A stretch of 64,000 nt of DNA from Rhizobium sp. (lineage in GTDB: Bacteria; Pseudomonadota; Alphaproteobacteria; Rhizobiales; Rhizobiaceae). Shown piece after piece: positions 35,869-45,915 of the stretch; position 1 is the first letter of the stretch, and each line of letters opens with the position of its first letter. Location of the stretch: positions 44,956 through 108,955 of the forward strand of contig JAQGJP010000018.1 in assembly GCA_028290545.1 (NCBI GenBank). Reading direction: 5' to 3'. The translations under genes and the position numbers were made by a program. The notes under the pieces are model-generated. The model was given only the letters and a program-made list of their open reading frames with translations. It had not been told where the DNA came from and searched no databases.

Positions 35869-36192
35869 ATGGACAATGACGATATTCAGGACCTGTTCCA
35901 GTCGGTCGGGCCGGTCACCATCAAGCGCATGTTCGGTGGCAAGGGCATCTATCTCGACGGCATGATCATCGCCATCCACCTGCGCGACGAACTGATGCTG
36001 AAAGGCGACAAGGAGGCGGGGCCACTCTATGAAGAGGCGGGTTCGCACCAATGGACCTATACGCACAATAAGAGCAAAAAGCCCGTTTCCATGCCCTACT
36101 GGCCGATCCCGTCCGAGGCGTTCGACGATTCGGACGAGGCGGCGAAATGGGTGCGCGTGGCGGTGGAGGCCGCAAGGAGGAGCGGGAAGTAG
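35869..36192 (+). CDS. TfoX N-terminal domain protein
   Basis: A 107-residue protein: LFQSVGPVTIKRMFGGKGIYLDGMIIAIHLRDELMLKGD, the TfoX/Sxy N-terminal domain, and MPYWPIPSEAFDD at the end of it. In gammaproteobacteria TfoX controls natural competence; stand-alone N-terminal domains in rhizobia have no known role. The ribosome site GGAGGG sits in a hairpin arm (35833-35863). It is convergent with the Nudix gene. Confidence 0.85.
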   Translation: MDNDDIQDLFQSVGPVTIKRMFGGKGIYLDGMIIAIHLRDELMLKGDKEAGPLYEEAGSHQWTYTHNKSKKPVSMPYWPIPSEAFDDSDEAAKWVRVAVEAARRSGK

Positions 36193-36243
36193 CGGGGTTG
36201 GCGTCGGTGGAAAGGCCTCAAACGCAGAGCTTGTATCGACATC

Positions 36244-36651
36244 CTACCGCCTCTTCAGATGGCTGACCGCATCCAACGTAAACTTCGATACCGGCTGGGG
36301 CAGCGCGTCGAGATCGAACCAGCCGAATTCCGGCAGTTTGTCAGGTTCCGTTACCTGGGGTTCGCCGGCGAAATCCGATGTCTGGTAGATAAGAGATACC
36401 CAATGCTGGGCTTCGTCCTCGAAAATCTGCTCGGAGAGACATAGGAAATCGATTTTGCCGATCGTCAGACCAGTTTCTTCCTCTGCCTCGCGGCGGGCAG
36501 CCAGATAGGAATATTCAAGGTGATCGATCTTGCCGCCGACAATGTTCCAGTGACCGGCCTCCGGCGGGCGAACGCGACGGTACAAAAGCAGCTTGCCATC
36601 CCGAAGGATGGCAAGGCCCGTTCCGAGGCCGGGATAATTGCGGCCGGGCAT
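36244..36651 (-). CDS. Nudix hydrolase
   Basis: A 135-residue Nudix-fold protein. The Nudix box is complete: G-x5-E-x7-REAEEETGL, in GGKIDHLE then YSYLAARREAEEETGL (positions about 40-62). It hydrolyses a nucleoside diphosphate linked to some group X; substrate unknown. The gene begins 5 bp downstream of the rhlE stop and is probably co-transcribed with it, which could point to RNA or nucleotide clean-up, but this is inference. Confidence 0.9.
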   Translation of the reverse strand: MPGRNYPGLGTGLAILRDGKLLLYRRVRPPEAGHWNIVGGKIDHLEYSYLAARREAEEETGLTIGKIDFLCLSEQIFEDEAQHWVSLIYQTSDFAGEPQVTEPDKLPEFGWFDLDALPQPVSKFTLDAVSHLKRR

Positions 36652-36655
36652 TCGC

Positions 36656-38209
36656 TTATTTGAGCGCGGCGCTGGTCAGCATGAAGGCGGGGACATCATC
36701 GCCGAAACCGACCGGTGTCGGCCCGTCGTCCTGCTGGTGGTAACGGCGGCGGCGATTGTCGTCATTGGCCGGATAAGGACGATCCTGATAGTTCCGCTCC
36801 TGATGCGAACGCTCGTTCTGGGAGCGTTCGGGCTGCGAACGATCAGGACGCGGCGCCGCATCCCTTTTCACGGCTGTGGTGTTTTTGGCCACGGGCTTCT
36901 CCGGTCTTTTCGAATCGATATCGACAACGGCGGTAGCTTCTACCGCGGGGGTGTCATTTTTATGAACCCCGGCATCCTTTCTCGGACCACGATCCCGATT
37001 GCGATCACGATCGCGTCCGCCACTGCGACGTTCGGGGCGGCCTTTTTCTTCGCCAGCCTCGCTTGGCGGCAGTTGCGACACATCGCCCTTGTGCCATTCG
37101 ATCTTTTCGCCGATCAGTTTTTCGATGGCGTCGAGGTGCTTGGTATCGCGCTTGGTGACCAGCATGAAGGCGGCACCCGAGCGACCGGCACGACCGGTAC
37201 GGCCGATGCGATGGACATAATCCTCGGCATGGATCGGCACATCGAAATTGAAGATATGGCTGACATCGGGGATATCGAGGCCGCGGGCGGCGACGTCGGA
37301 GGCCACGAGAATCTTCAGATTGCCGTCGCGGAAACCCTGCAGCATGTTGGTGCGCGAACGCTGGTCCATGTCACCATGCAGCGCGCCGACTTCAAAACCG
37401 TGACGCTCAAGCGAGCGAAAAAGGTCAGCCACGTCCTTCTTGCGATTGCAGAAGATGATGGCATTCTTGATATCGGCATCGACTTCGCGGATCAGGTCGC
37501 GCAGCGATGCGCGTTTTTCCCAATCCAGCCCATGGCTGGCGACCAGCCGCTGGGTGATGGTCTTGGTGGTGGAGGCCGGGGCCGAAACTTCCACCCGTTC
37601 GGGGTTCTGCAGGAACGCATCGGCCAGCTTCTGGATTTCCGGCGGCATGGTTGCCGAGAAAAACAGCGTCTGGCGGGTGAACGGGATCATCTTGGCGATC
37701 CGCTCGATATCGGGAATGAAACCCATGTCGAGCATGCGGTCGGCTTCGTCGATGACGAGAATCTCGACGCCGCTCATCAGCAGCTTGCCGCGCTCGCAAT
37801 GATCGAGCAGGCGGCCCGGCGTGCAGATCAGCACATCGGCGCCGCGCTCGAGCTTGCGGTCCTGATCGTCGAACGAAACGCCGCCAATCAGCAGGGCAAC
37901 ATTGAGCTTGTGGTTCTTGCCATACTTTTCGAAATTCTCGGCGACCTGGGCGGCAAGCTCGCGTGTCGGCTCGAGGATCAGCGTGCGTGGCATGCGTGCC
38001 CGGGCCCGGCCCTTTTCCAGAAGCGTCAGCATCGGCAGCACAAAGGATGCCGTCTTGCCTGTGCCCGTCTGGGCAATACCCAGAATATCGCGGCGCATCA
38101 AAGCATGCGGAATTGCGCCGGCCTGGATGGGGGTGGGTATCGAGTAACCGGCATCTGTGACGGCGGAAAGGACTTTCTGGCTAAGTCCAAGGTCTTGAAA
38201 GGTTGTCAA
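36656..38209 (-). CDS. rhlE: DEAD-box RNA helicase, RhlE type
   Basis: A 517-residue ATP-dependent RNA helicase. Motifs in order: Q motif IPTPIQAGAIP, AQTGTGKT, PTRELAAQ, TPGRLLDH, DEAD, SAT, and HRIGRTGRAGR in the second RecA domain. The last 130 residues are a disordered Arg-rich, Asp-rich tail with repeated RSQ/ERS-like words, typical of RhlE. The start is TTG at 38209 with no good ribosome site; a 19-codon frame overlaps it, so translation could be coupled. No in-frame ATG gives a full Q motif. Confidence 0.94.
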   Translation of the reverse strand: MTTFQDLGLSQKVLSAVTDAGYSIPTPIQAGAIPHALMRRDILGIAQTGTGKTASFVLPMLTLLEKGRARARMPRTLILEPTRELAAQVAENFEKYGKNHKLNVALLIGGVSFDDQDRKLERGADVLICTPGRLLDHCERGKLLMSGVEILVIDEADRMLDMGFIPDIERIAKMIPFTRQTLFFSATMPPEIQKLADAFLQNPERVEVSAPASTTKTITQRLVASHGLDWEKRASLRDLIREVDADIKNAIIFCNRKKDVADLFRSLERHGFEVGALHGDMDQRSRTNMLQGFRDGNLKILVASDVAARGLDIPDVSHIFNFDVPIHAEDYVHRIGRTGRAGRSGAAFMLVTKRDTKHLDAIEKLIGEKIEWHKGDVSQLPPSEAGEEKGRPERRSGGRDRDRNRDRGPRKDAGVHKNDTPAVEATAVVDIDSKRPEKPVAKNTTAVKRDAAPRPDRSQPERSQNERSHQERNYQDRPYPANDDNRRRRYHQQDDGPTPVGFGDDVPAFMLTSAALK

Positions 38210-38407
38210 AGGAAATGATTTTCCGTTCGTTGGCGTTCATGTGCGGAAGAATCGGCGCGGTAGCGCGCGAGATGCGGTGCACATAATCGTTAACGCCCGC
38301 AAAGTCAAGAAAATCACCGGCTTGAACTGCACGCGAACCGCCAACCTGGTAAATAATCAACTTGATAATCCACAAATATCGTTTTGGCGGCGCAATAGCG
38401 GTCATAT

Positions 38408-39697
38408 TTACTCGATGTAGGTATCGAGTTTCATGCCTGCATTCAGGAAGCGCAAGGGATCGACCGCCTGATTGTTTCGGCGGACCTCGTAATGCAGATG
38501 CGGGCCGGTCGAGCGTCCGGTCGAGCCGGAGAGCGCGATCAGGTCGCCTTCGTTTACCTTGTCGCCTTTCCTGACCAGCACTTTCGACAGGTGACCATAG
38601 CGGGTGGAGATACCGTTGCCGTGATCGATCTCGACCATGATGCCGTAGCCGCCGGCGGGGCCGGCGAAAGTGACAATCCCGACGCCTGTCGAGATGACGT
38701 TGGTGCCGGGCTTCTCGCGGAAATCGATGCCGGCATGCATTGCGAGCTTGCCAAAGAATGGATCGACCCGGTTGCCGAACAGCGACGTGATCTGCTTGCC
38801 CGGGGCAGGATTGGCGAACGGCAGCTTGCGGGCGAATTTCTTGACGCGTTCCAGCTGGTCCAGTGCCAGATCGAGGTTGGAGAGCGAGTTTTCGAACTGG
38901 TCTGCGGTTTCCGGCGCGACATAGGGGCCGCCGATTGCACTGTCCGGATCGAGATCCACGTCCGCTGTTTCCGGCAGCTTGAAGCCGGTATTGCTCAGAA
39001 TCTGCTGGATCTTGTCGGCCCGCGATGCGGCATCTGCCGTCAGGTTCTGGATATGCGACAGCTGCTTGTATTCGATGTCCTTGAGCGAATGGGTGACCTT
39101 GGAGAAAATCTTGTCTGCGCGGTCGGCGACATCGCCGTTATTGGCGGCAAAGGAGAGCGAACGGGTCTTCACGCCCAGGTTGGCCTGCTTTTCATCGAGC
39201 AGCGTCTCAAACGCAGTGACCGGTGCAGCGTCCGTGCGCTCGTCCGTCGTCGTGGTCTCGGCATCGGTGCTGGAAAATGTGGCATCGAGACCGGAATTCT
39301 CGGCCCGCTCCAGCACGTTGCCCATCTTCCCCTGGCGGGAAGTCAGGGCCATCTGCTGTTCGAGCAGTTTTTCGACCTTGCCCTCGACCAATTGCTGGTC
39401 GAGCAATTGCCGCGAGGTAATGCGATCGACCTGAGCGCGCAGAGCCGAAATGCGGTCCTCATAGTCATGCTGCATACGGGCCTGGCGGGCCATCGAGCCG
39501 CCGATCAGATCGTCGCGGACGATGAGATAGGCGGTGGCGGCGAGGTAGACGACCATCACGGCACCAAAGGCCGAGACGCCGAGCGCCGCCATCCACGGGC
39601 GGATGGTCATATGGCGTACCGTCTCGCCGCTCGCGAGGATGAGAAGATGGTTTTGCTTGCGCCTGCCGAAAACCTGATTCTGCCCGCCGCCAGTCAC
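38408..39697 (-). CDS. M23 peptidase with membrane anchor and coiled coil
   Basis: About 430 residues. A transmembrane helix near residues 35-60 is followed by a long coiled coil (about 70-140) and, at the C-terminus, a LytM/M23 zinc-peptidase domain: HAGIDFREKPGT, then GGYGIMVEIDHGNGISTRYGHLS and TGPHLHYEVR. Such proteins cut peptidoglycan cross-links or activate amidases at division. The GTG at 39697 is chosen because GGAGGG lies 8 nt before it; an ATG at 39721 would add eight residues without a ribosome site. Confidence 0.88.
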   Translation of the reverse strand: MTGGGQNQVFGRRKQNHLLILASGETVRHMTIRPWMAALGVSAFGAVMVVYLAATAYLIVRDDLIGGSMARQARMQHDYEDRISALRAQVDRITSRQLLDQQLVEGKVEKLLEQQMALTSRQGKMGNVLERAENSGLDATFSSTDAETTTTDERTDAAPVTAFETLLDEKQANLGVKTRSLSFAANNGDVADRADKIFSKVTHSLKDIEYKQLSHIQNLTADAASRADKIQQILSNTGFKLPETADVDLDPDSAIGGPYVAPETADQFENSLSNLDLALDQLERVKKFARKLPFANPAPGKQITSLFGNRVDPFFGKLAMHAGIDFREKPGTNVISTGVGIVTFAGPAGGYGIMVEIDHGNGISTRYGHLSKVLVRKGDKVNEGDLIALSGSTGRSTGPHLHYEVRRNNQAVDPLRFLNAGMKLDTYIE

Positions 39698-39818
39698 TTT
39701 GCACACCCTCCGCGCGATCATGCGAAAAAACGGAGCGGAAATACATGTTCCGCTTGTGGGCGATTACAAACTATTAAGGTTAATAAACCGTGTAATCCCG
39801 GTCGTCTCCCGTGCTGGG

Positions 39819-40646
39819 TCAGGCATTTGAAATGGAGGAGAGTGCGCGGTAGAAGCCGGGCGTCAGACCCGCTTCGGCCCGGGCGAGATCGTTGAACGGC
39901 GCCTTGAGGCCACCCCGGAAGTTTGCCCGCACCAGCGACTGGAATGCGGCGGCCGGATCCTTCTTCTCGCGGGCGCAAAGAAAGCGGAACCATTTGGCGC
40001 CGACCGCGACATGGCCTTTCTCGTCGTTGTAGATGACGTCGAAGATCGAGGCACTGGCCTCGTCGCCGAGTTCGCGAAGCTTGTCGCGCATCGATGGGGT
40101 GACGTCGAGCCCGCGCGCCTCCAGAATGAGCGGCACGACCGCGAGCCGTGCCGTCAGATCGTTGCGGGTATGGTGGGCCGCTTCCCACAGGCCGTCATGG
40201 GCAGGTAGGTCGCCATAATCCGCATCGAGTTCGCGCAGCCGCCGACGCACCATGCCGAAATGCTTGGCTTCCTCGAAGGCCACCTGCATCCAGCCGTCGA
40301 AGAATGAGCGGGGCACGGGCTGGTCGGCGAAGCGGGCGACGATATCGAGCGCCAGATCGACGGCATTGAGTTCGATGTGGCAGATGGCGTGCAGAAGCGC
40401 GATGCGGCCCTGCAGCGTGTGCAGCGAGCGCTTCTTCATCTTGCCCGGCGATATCAGTTCGGGCTTTTCCGGACGCCCGGGGCGGGCGGGCGGCTGCGGA
40501 TCGAGCGGTGAGCGCAGCGAGAGGACTCGTTCATTCCACAGCCTGTGGGTCTCCTGCGTCAGCGCGACCTTACGATCGAGATCGGCGGCGGAGATCGCCG
40601 CGATCGCACCGGCCCGCAGGGTGGGAATGGAAAAATCAGGAGTCAT
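39819..40646 (-). CDS. DUF455 ferritin-like protein
   Basis: A 275-residue, all-helical protein of the DUF455 family. The repeated ferritin-like iron-ligand helices are ICHIELNAVDLALD, FFDGWMQVAFEEAKHFGM and IYNDEKGHVAVGAKWF, with E-x-x-H pairs in each. A di-iron role is likely from the fold, but the activity is unknown. It is 39 bp upstream of nothing; the next gene on the same strand (bcp) starts upstream, and the two stops and starts leave room for a short leader. Confidence 0.85.
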   Translation of the reverse strand: MTPDFSIPTLRAGAIAAISAADLDRKVALTQETHRLWNERVLSLRSPLDPQPPARPGRPEKPELISPGKMKKRSLHTLQGRIALLHAICHIELNAVDLALDIVARFADQPVPRSFFDGWMQVAFEEAKHFGMVRRRLRELDADYGDLPAHDGLWEAAHHTRNDLTARLAVVPLILEARGLDVTPSMRDKLRELGDEASASIFDVIYNDEKGHVAVGAKWFRFLCAREKKDPAAAFQSLVRANFRGGLKAPFNDLARAEAGLTPGFYRALSSISNA

Positions 40647-40686
40647 CTGAATCGGTTATCCGCCTTCGCTCTGGTGATGATTGAGA

Positions 40687-41157
40687 TTATTGAAGCGCTT
40701 TCGCGGCCTCAAGCACGTCTTCGGCGTGGCCCTTGACCTTTACCTTGCGCCAGATCCGCGCGATCTTGCCGTGTGCGTCGATCAGGAAAGTCGCGCGTTC
40801 GACGCCCATGTATTTGCGGCCGTACATCTGTTTTTCGATCCACAGGCCATAGGCCTCGATCGCCAGCCTTTCCTCGTCGGCCGCCAGCGTGATGCCCAGG
40901 CCATGCTTGCTGCAGAAATTGTCATGCTTGCGAACGCTGTCCGGTGATACGCCGACAACAATGGCTCCGGCCCGCTCGAAATCATTTGCGAGCCGAGTGA
41001 AGTCGATCGCCTCGACCGTGCAGGCTTCGGTATTGTCCTTAGGATAGAAATAGAGAATCACTTTTTTGCCCAAATGCTCTGAAAGGGAGACCTCGCCTCC
41101 GCCATTGGTGGGTAATGTGAAACCCGGGGCTTGATCGGCAATCTGCAATTCGGTCAT
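40687..41157 (-). CDS. bcp: Thiol peroxidase (peroxiredoxin) of the Bcp/PrxQ group
   Basis: A 156-residue peroxiredoxin that reduces peroxides using thioredoxin. The peroxidatic Cys is in DNTEACTVEAIDF. The usual Bcp resolving Cys five residues later is absent (Ile), but another Cys lies 36 residues on in DNFCSKHGL, the position used in the alpha-3 subtype of PrxQ enzymes. The start at 41157 gives MTELQIADQAPGFTLP, the normal beginning. It is divergent from the AsmA-like gene. It lies 41 bp upstream of DUF455 on the same strand. Confidence 0.9.
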   Translation of the reverse strand: MTELQIADQAPGFTLPTNGGGEVSLSEHLGKKVILYFYPKDNTEACTVEAIDFTRLANDFERAGAIVVGVSPDSVRKHDNFCSKHGLGITLAADEERLAIEAYGLWIEKQMYGRKYMGVERATFLIDAHGKIARIWRKVKVKGHAEDVLEAAKALQ

Positions 41158-41286
41158 GTTGCGTTCAGGTTCTTTCTGCACGTATGCAACGGCTCCAGGG
41201 AATCATCTGGGCGTCAGACAGCGTGTTATAATGCGCAAGTTATCGAAAGGCACCGTTTGTTGACGGATATTCGCGGCGAAAAGGTC

Positions 41287-44200
41287 ATGTTCGGCAAGGG
41301 CGATTACCATCACCTGGATGCCTTGCCGTCCGCGTGCTGCGACGAAGCGATGGTGCTTGCCACGCCGCGAAGGAAAAGCTGGACGAAGCGTCTCATCAAA
41401 CTTGCCGTCTTTCTCATACTGCTCGTTTCGATCGGCATCGGTTCGCTGTTCATTGCGCTCGAGGAGGGATATCTCGACCAGACGCTGACATCGCGCGCCG
41501 AACAGGGGCTGTCGAGCGCATTGGGCGCCGACTTCAAACCCGAGGTCGGAGCGGTGCGGCTCAGATTTTCCAGTAACTGGATGCTGGCGCTTGCCGCCGT
41601 CGATGTGAGAATCACGCATGTCGAAAGCGGCATCGTGGCTTTGAGAACGGATTCGATCACCGCCGTCCTCGATCCGCTGGCGCTGCTGCGGGGACGCGTG
41701 GCGCTGGCGCGCGCCGAGATCGGCAAGGCCGAAGGCGACCTGCGCTTCCTGCCGCCAGGCGCGGCTATCGATTGGAAAACCGTGCGTATCGACAGCGTGC
41801 CGCAATTGCTGGCCAGTTTCTATCCAAATCTCGATCGGGGCGTTGCGGCGCTCGAAAAAGCCAGCACCGAGGAGATCGTTGCCAACAGCATTTCCCTGCT
41901 GTTGCCGACGCCCACGCCGCTTGGCGACAAGGTGGAGCTCAAGGGTCTCGAATTTTTCCGTCGGGGGGATGGCAAGTACGTCCTCTCGACCGATATCCAT
42001 TACGGCAAGCTCAATCCCCGGCTGACATTGTCCTTCGATACGGTCGATGGCCGGGCAGATGCGATCAATCTCGATCTGGCAGGGGTCGCCTCCGAGCCGC
42101 TGTTGTTGAAATACAGCAGGGTCACCGGCGAGCCTCGCTATGGCATAGACCTGCCGCTCGATCTGGCCATGACTGCCGAGCGTGACCGCAACCTTGTCTT
42201 CAAAGTGACCGCCGGCGAGGGGCTGTTCTATGCCGATGGTGACGCGGTATCGATCAAGGGCGGCAAGGGCCTGATCTCCTACGATTTCAAGGACAGGAAG
42301 CTCGAGCTCTCCGACGGGCTGATCGATCTCGGCCAGACAGTGATACCGCTCGAAGGCGGTGCACTGGACCTTGACCGCACGGTCGCAGGCAAGCCCCCCG
42401 GTTTCGCCTTCGAAGTGGTCGGCAACGACGCTGTCGCCGATGCCGAAGGCTCCGGCGAGCTACCGGAACAGTTCAATGCCTCGGCGCGCGGTTATTTCCT
42501 GCCGGCGACGCAGGATCTGCAGCTCGACACGATCGGTGTATCCACGGAATCGGGAAGCCTTGCGGGATCGCTGCATGTGCGTTTCGCCAAGCCGTCACCT
42601 GCGGTAAATTTCGCGGCGCGCGCCGACAGCCTCAGCGCGACCTCGGTCAAGCAACTGTGGCCGTTCTGGTTCGGCAAGAAGGCGCGGCACTGGATCCTCA
42701 CCAACATCAAGGGCGGAACAGTCAAGAATGCCGAAATCGACGTATCGCTTGCGGCGGGCCGCATCCCCGATCATCCCGAACCGCTGGTGTTCGGCCACAA
42801 CGAACTTCATATCAGCTTCGATGCCGAGGATATGTCGGTGAAGTTCATCAACGAAATGCCGCCGTCGATCAAGACCGACGGGCATTTCGTGATGCAGGAC
42901 CGGAATATCAAAATCGATATCGGGGATGGCGAGATCGCGCTTCCCTCAGGCAAGGTCATCGACGGCAAGGATGGCGTGTTCGAGATCGCCGACATTTCGG
43001 AGAAACCCATGATGGCGAGGCTTGCCATCACTGCGGCGGGTGAAGCCTCGGCGGTGGCCGAATTGTCGAGCTACAAGCCGATCGATGCCATGTCGCGGGC
43101 GCCGTTCGCCGTCGCGGACCTGACGGGAAATGTCGAGGCGACCGTGAGCGCGGCATTCGGGCTCGACCGGGCGCAGAATCCTCCCAAGCCCGATTTCGAT
43201 ATTGCGCTCAATCTCGACAAGGTCAGCCTCAAGCAGCCTTTCCAGAACCGCAGGATTTCCAACCTGAACGGAACGCTGGTCATCGACCCGCAATCGGCCG
43301 TGCTGGAAGGCAAGGCGGATATCGACGGCATGGGAATGGATGTGTCGCTGACCGAGCCGCTGGCAAAGGATGAAGAACAAAACCGGCAGTGGCAGGTCGA
43401 AGGTCAGATCAGCGAAAGCGAGATCCTCAAGATCGCACCGTCGCTGGCTCCCTATATTTCCGGAAAAGTCGGGATCATGGTCGAAAACGCCGGCGACAAG
43501 GGCCAGAAGGCGACCATCGACCTGACGTCGACAGGGCTTTCCTTTCCCGTGGTCGGCTGGCGCAAGGGGCCGGGGATCGCGGCGACCGCGGATTTCACAA
43601 TCGCGTCGCGCGACGGCCTGACCGATATTCGCGATCTCGATTTCACCGGCGATGGCTTTGGTGTCCGGGGCAATATGACGCTCGACAAGCGGGGGCTCGT
43701 TTCCGCGAAATTCTCGAGGGTGAAGCTTTCCAGTGCAGACAATTTCGCGCTTTCCCTGACCCGCAAGTCCGGGGGATACAAGATCGATGTCGATGGTGAA
43801 TCGATCGACATGCGGCCGTTTCTCGATCGTGTGAAATCCTCCACCTCGCCGACCGAAAGCAATGGCCTCAAGACCAATGATACGGTCACCGCCACGATCG
43901 GCCGGGCGAGCGGCTACAACAAGGAGAGCCTGTCTTCCGTCATTCTCAAGCTCACCACCACCAAGGGCGTGGTTGCGTCGATGAATTTCAGCGCAGTGAC
44001 CCGCTCGCGCCAGGCGGTGGTGATCAAGCGGGATGGGGTCGAGGGGGCGATCGACATCACCGCCGGTGACGCAGGCGCCGTGGCGCGCTTTACCGACTTC
44101 TACCGAAATATGAACGGCGGCCTGCTGAACGTCACGCTGAAGGCGCGCAATGCGACCTCATGGCGCGGTTCCATCGACATCCGCAATTTCGCACTCGTCA

Positions 44201-44640
44201 ATGAACAGCGGCTCAAATCGATCGTTTCGGCGCGGAGCGGCAAGGACGGCCGCAGCCTTTCGCAGGCCGTGAAGGCCGATATCGACGTCAGCTCGCAAAA
44301 ATTCCGGCGCGGGTTCGCACGGATACTGCTGGATGGAAAGCAGGTCCGGGTCGAAAACGGCATTGTCCGCGGCGACGAGGTCGGCGCGACGTTTCAGGGG
44401 CTTGTGCGCGATGAGAAGGGCCGGACCGAAATGACCGGCACATTCATGCCAGCCTATGGCCTCAATCGCCTGTTCAGCGAATTGCCGCTGATCGGCTCGA
44501 TCCTCGGCAATGGCCGCGACCGCGGTCTGCTTGGCATAACCTTCAAGCTCGAAGGGCCGTTCGACCAGCCGAAGCTTTCGGTTAATCCGCTGTCGCTGAT
44601 CGCGCCGGGCGTGTTCCGCAACATCTTCGAGTTCGAATAA
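41287..44640 (+). CDS. Very large AsmA-like/DUF3971 inner-membrane-anchored protein
   Basis: A 1117-residue protein. One transmembrane helix near residues 34-55 (LAVFLILLVSIGIGSLFIALEEG) is followed by about 1060 periplasmic residues of long beta-rich repeats (DUF3971/AsmA-like C-terminal region), ending SELPLIGSILGNGRDRGLLGITFKLEGPF. This architecture matches YhdP/TamB-type proteins that form hydrophobic grooves carrying phospholipid to the outer membrane. The ATG at 41287 follows AAAGG; an earlier in-frame ATG at 41131 would overlap bcp and adds no recognisable sequence. The overall assignment to the AsmA superfamily is good; the cargo is inference. Confidence 0.85.
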   Translation: MFGKGDYHHLDALPSACCDEAMVLATPRRKSWTKRLIKLAVFLILLVSIGIGSLFIALEEGYLDQTLTSRAEQGLSSALGADFKPEVGAVRLRFSSNWMLALAAVDVRITHVESGIVALRTDSITAVLDPLALLRGRVALARAEIGKAEGDLRFLPPGAAIDWKTVRIDSVPQLLASFYPNLDRGVAALEKASTEEIVANSISLLLPTPTPLGDKVELKGLEFFRRGDGKYVLSTDIHYGKLNPRLTLSFDTVDGRADAINLDLAGVASEPLLLKYSRVTGEPRYGIDLPLDLAMTAERDRNLVFKVTAGEGLFYADGDAVSIKGGKGLISYDFKDRKLELSDGLIDLGQTVIPLEGGALDLDRTVAGKPPGFAFEVVGNDAVADAEGSGELPEQFNASARGYFLPATQDLQLDTIGVSTESGSLAGSLHVRFAKPSPAVNFAARADSLSATSVKQLWPFWFGKKARHWILTNIKGGTVKNAEIDVSLAAGRIPDHPEPLVFGHNELHISFDAEDMSVKFINEMPPSIKTDGHFVMQDRNIKIDIGDGEIALPSGKVIDGKDGVFEIADISEKPMMARLAITAAGEASAVAELSSYKPIDAMSRAPFAVADLTGNVEATVSAAFGLDRAQNPPKPDFDIALNLDKVSLKQPFQNRRISNLNGTLVIDPQSAVLEGKADIDGMGMDVSLTEPLAKDEEQNRQWQVEGQISESEILKIAPSLAPYISGKVGIMVENAGDKGQKATIDLTSTGLSFPVVGWRKGPGIAATADFTIASRDGLTDIRDLDFTGDGFGVRGNMTLDKRGLVSAKFSRVKLSSADNFALSLTRKSGGYKIDVDGESIDMRPFLDRVKSSTSPTESNGLKTNDTVTATIGRASGYNKESLSSVILKLTTTKGVVASMNFSAVTRSRQAVVIKRDGVEGAIDITAGDAGAVARFTDFYRNMNGGLLNVTLKARNATSWRGSIDIRNFALVNEQRLKSIVSARSGKDGRSLSQAVKADIDVSSQKFRRGFARILLDGKQVRVENGIVRGDEVGATFQGLVRDEKGRTEMTGTFMPAYGLNRLFSELPLIGSILGNGRDRGLLGITFKLEGPFDQPKLSVNPLSLIAPGVFRNIFEFE

Positions 44641-44661
44641 AATGCGGAAGCTCTCGCGTCC

Positions 44662-45915
44662 TCAGCCCGCCTTCACCAGCACGTGCTTCTTCTTGCCGAG
44701 CGAGACCTTGATCACCTGATCAGCAGTGAGATCGGCCGTGCCGATGACGCGTTTGTCGTCGCTGACCGGCTGGTCGTTGATCCGCACAGCACCGCCCTGG
44801 ACATGCCGGCGCGCTTCGCCGTTCGACGCGGCAAGGCCGGCCTTGACGAACAGGGCAAGCAGGCCGATACCGGCCTCGAGTTCGCGGGCGTCGAGCGATA
44901 CGGTCGGCAGATTGCCGTCGAGCGCGCCTTCCTCGAAGACTTTTCGCGCCGTCTCGGCCGCCTGTTCGGAGGCGGCGCGGCCATGCAGCATGGCGGTGAC
45001 TTCGGTCGCCAGGATCTTCTTGACGTCGTTCAGCTCGGATCCGCCGAGTGCCGAGAGGCGGGCGATTTCATCCATCGGCAGCGTCGTGTAGAGCCTTAGA
45101 AAGCGGCCAACGTCGGCATCCTCGGTGTTGCGCCAGTATTGCCAGAAATCATAGGCCGAGAGCATATCCGGGTTTAGCCAGATCGCGCCTGTCGCGGACT
45201 TGCCCATCTTGGCACCCGACGAGGTCGTCAGCAGCGGCGAGGTCAGCGCGAACAGCTGCTTGGTGCCCATCCGGTGACCGAGATCGATGCCGTTGACGAT
45301 GTTGCCCCACTGGTCGGAGCCGCCCATCTGGATCTGGCAGTCATAGCGCCTGGCGAGCTCGACATAGTCGTAGGCCTGAAGGATCATGTAGTTGAATTCG
45401 AGGAAGGATAGCGACTGCTCGCGGTCCAGCCGGGTCTTGACGCTGTCGAAGGACAACATCCGGTTGACCGAGAAATGCCGGCCGACATCGCGGAGGAATT
45501 CGAGGTAGTTGATCCCGAGCAGCCAATCGGCATTGTTGACCATCAATGCATCGGTCGAGCCCTCGCCATAGGTGAGGTAGCTGGAAAATACCTTCTTGAT
45601 CGAGGCGATGTTGCTCTCGATGGTCTCGACAGTCATGAGCTGGCGGGATTCCTCCTTGAAAGAGGGATCGCCGACCATGCCGGTACCGCCACCCATCAGC
45701 GACACGGCGCGGTGGCCGCTTTTCTGCAGCCAGTGCAGCATCATGATCTGGATCAGCGAACCTGCATGCAGCGACGGGGCGGTCGGGTCAAATCCGATAT
45801 AGGCGGTGACCGTTTCCTTCTGTAAGAGTGTATCGAGGCCGGTATCATCTGACGTCTGATGGATGAAGCCGCGTTCGGACAGGGTGTGAAGGAATTCGGA
45901 TTTGAACTTGGACAT
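44662..45915 (-). CDS. tyrS: Tyrosyl-tRNA synthetase
   Basis: A 417-residue class I synthetase that charges tRNA-Tyr. HIGH-type motif PSLHAGSL, the tyrosine site [25 protein letters not shown], and the KMSKS-type loop [10 protein letters not shown]. The C-terminal S4 RNA-binding domain is [30 protein letters not shown]. The start at 45915 (MSKFKSEFL) is used; a frame open to 45972 has no ribosome site. It is divergent from anmK, 99 bp between starts, and convergent with the AsmA-like gene. Confidence 0.95.
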   Translation of the reverse strand: MSKFKSEFLHTLSERGFIHQTSDDTGLDTLLQKETVTAYIGFDPTAPSLHAGSLIQIMMLHWLQKSGHRAVSLMGGGTGMVGDPSFKEESRQLMTVETIESNIASIKKVFSSYLTYGEGSTDALMVNNADWLLGINYLEFLRDVGRHFSVNRMLSFDSVKTRLDREQSLSFLEFNYMILQAYDYVELARRYDCQIQMGGSDQWGNIVNGIDLGHRMGTKQLFALTSPLLTTSSGAKMGKSATGAIWLNPDMLSAYDFWQYWRNTEDADVGRFLRLYTTLPMDEIARLSALGGSELNDVKKILATEVTAMLHGRAASEQAAETARKVFEEGALDGNLPTVSLDARELEAGIGLLALFVKAGLAASNGEARRHVQGGAVRINDQPVSDDKRVIGTADLTADQVIKVSLGKKKHVLVKAG

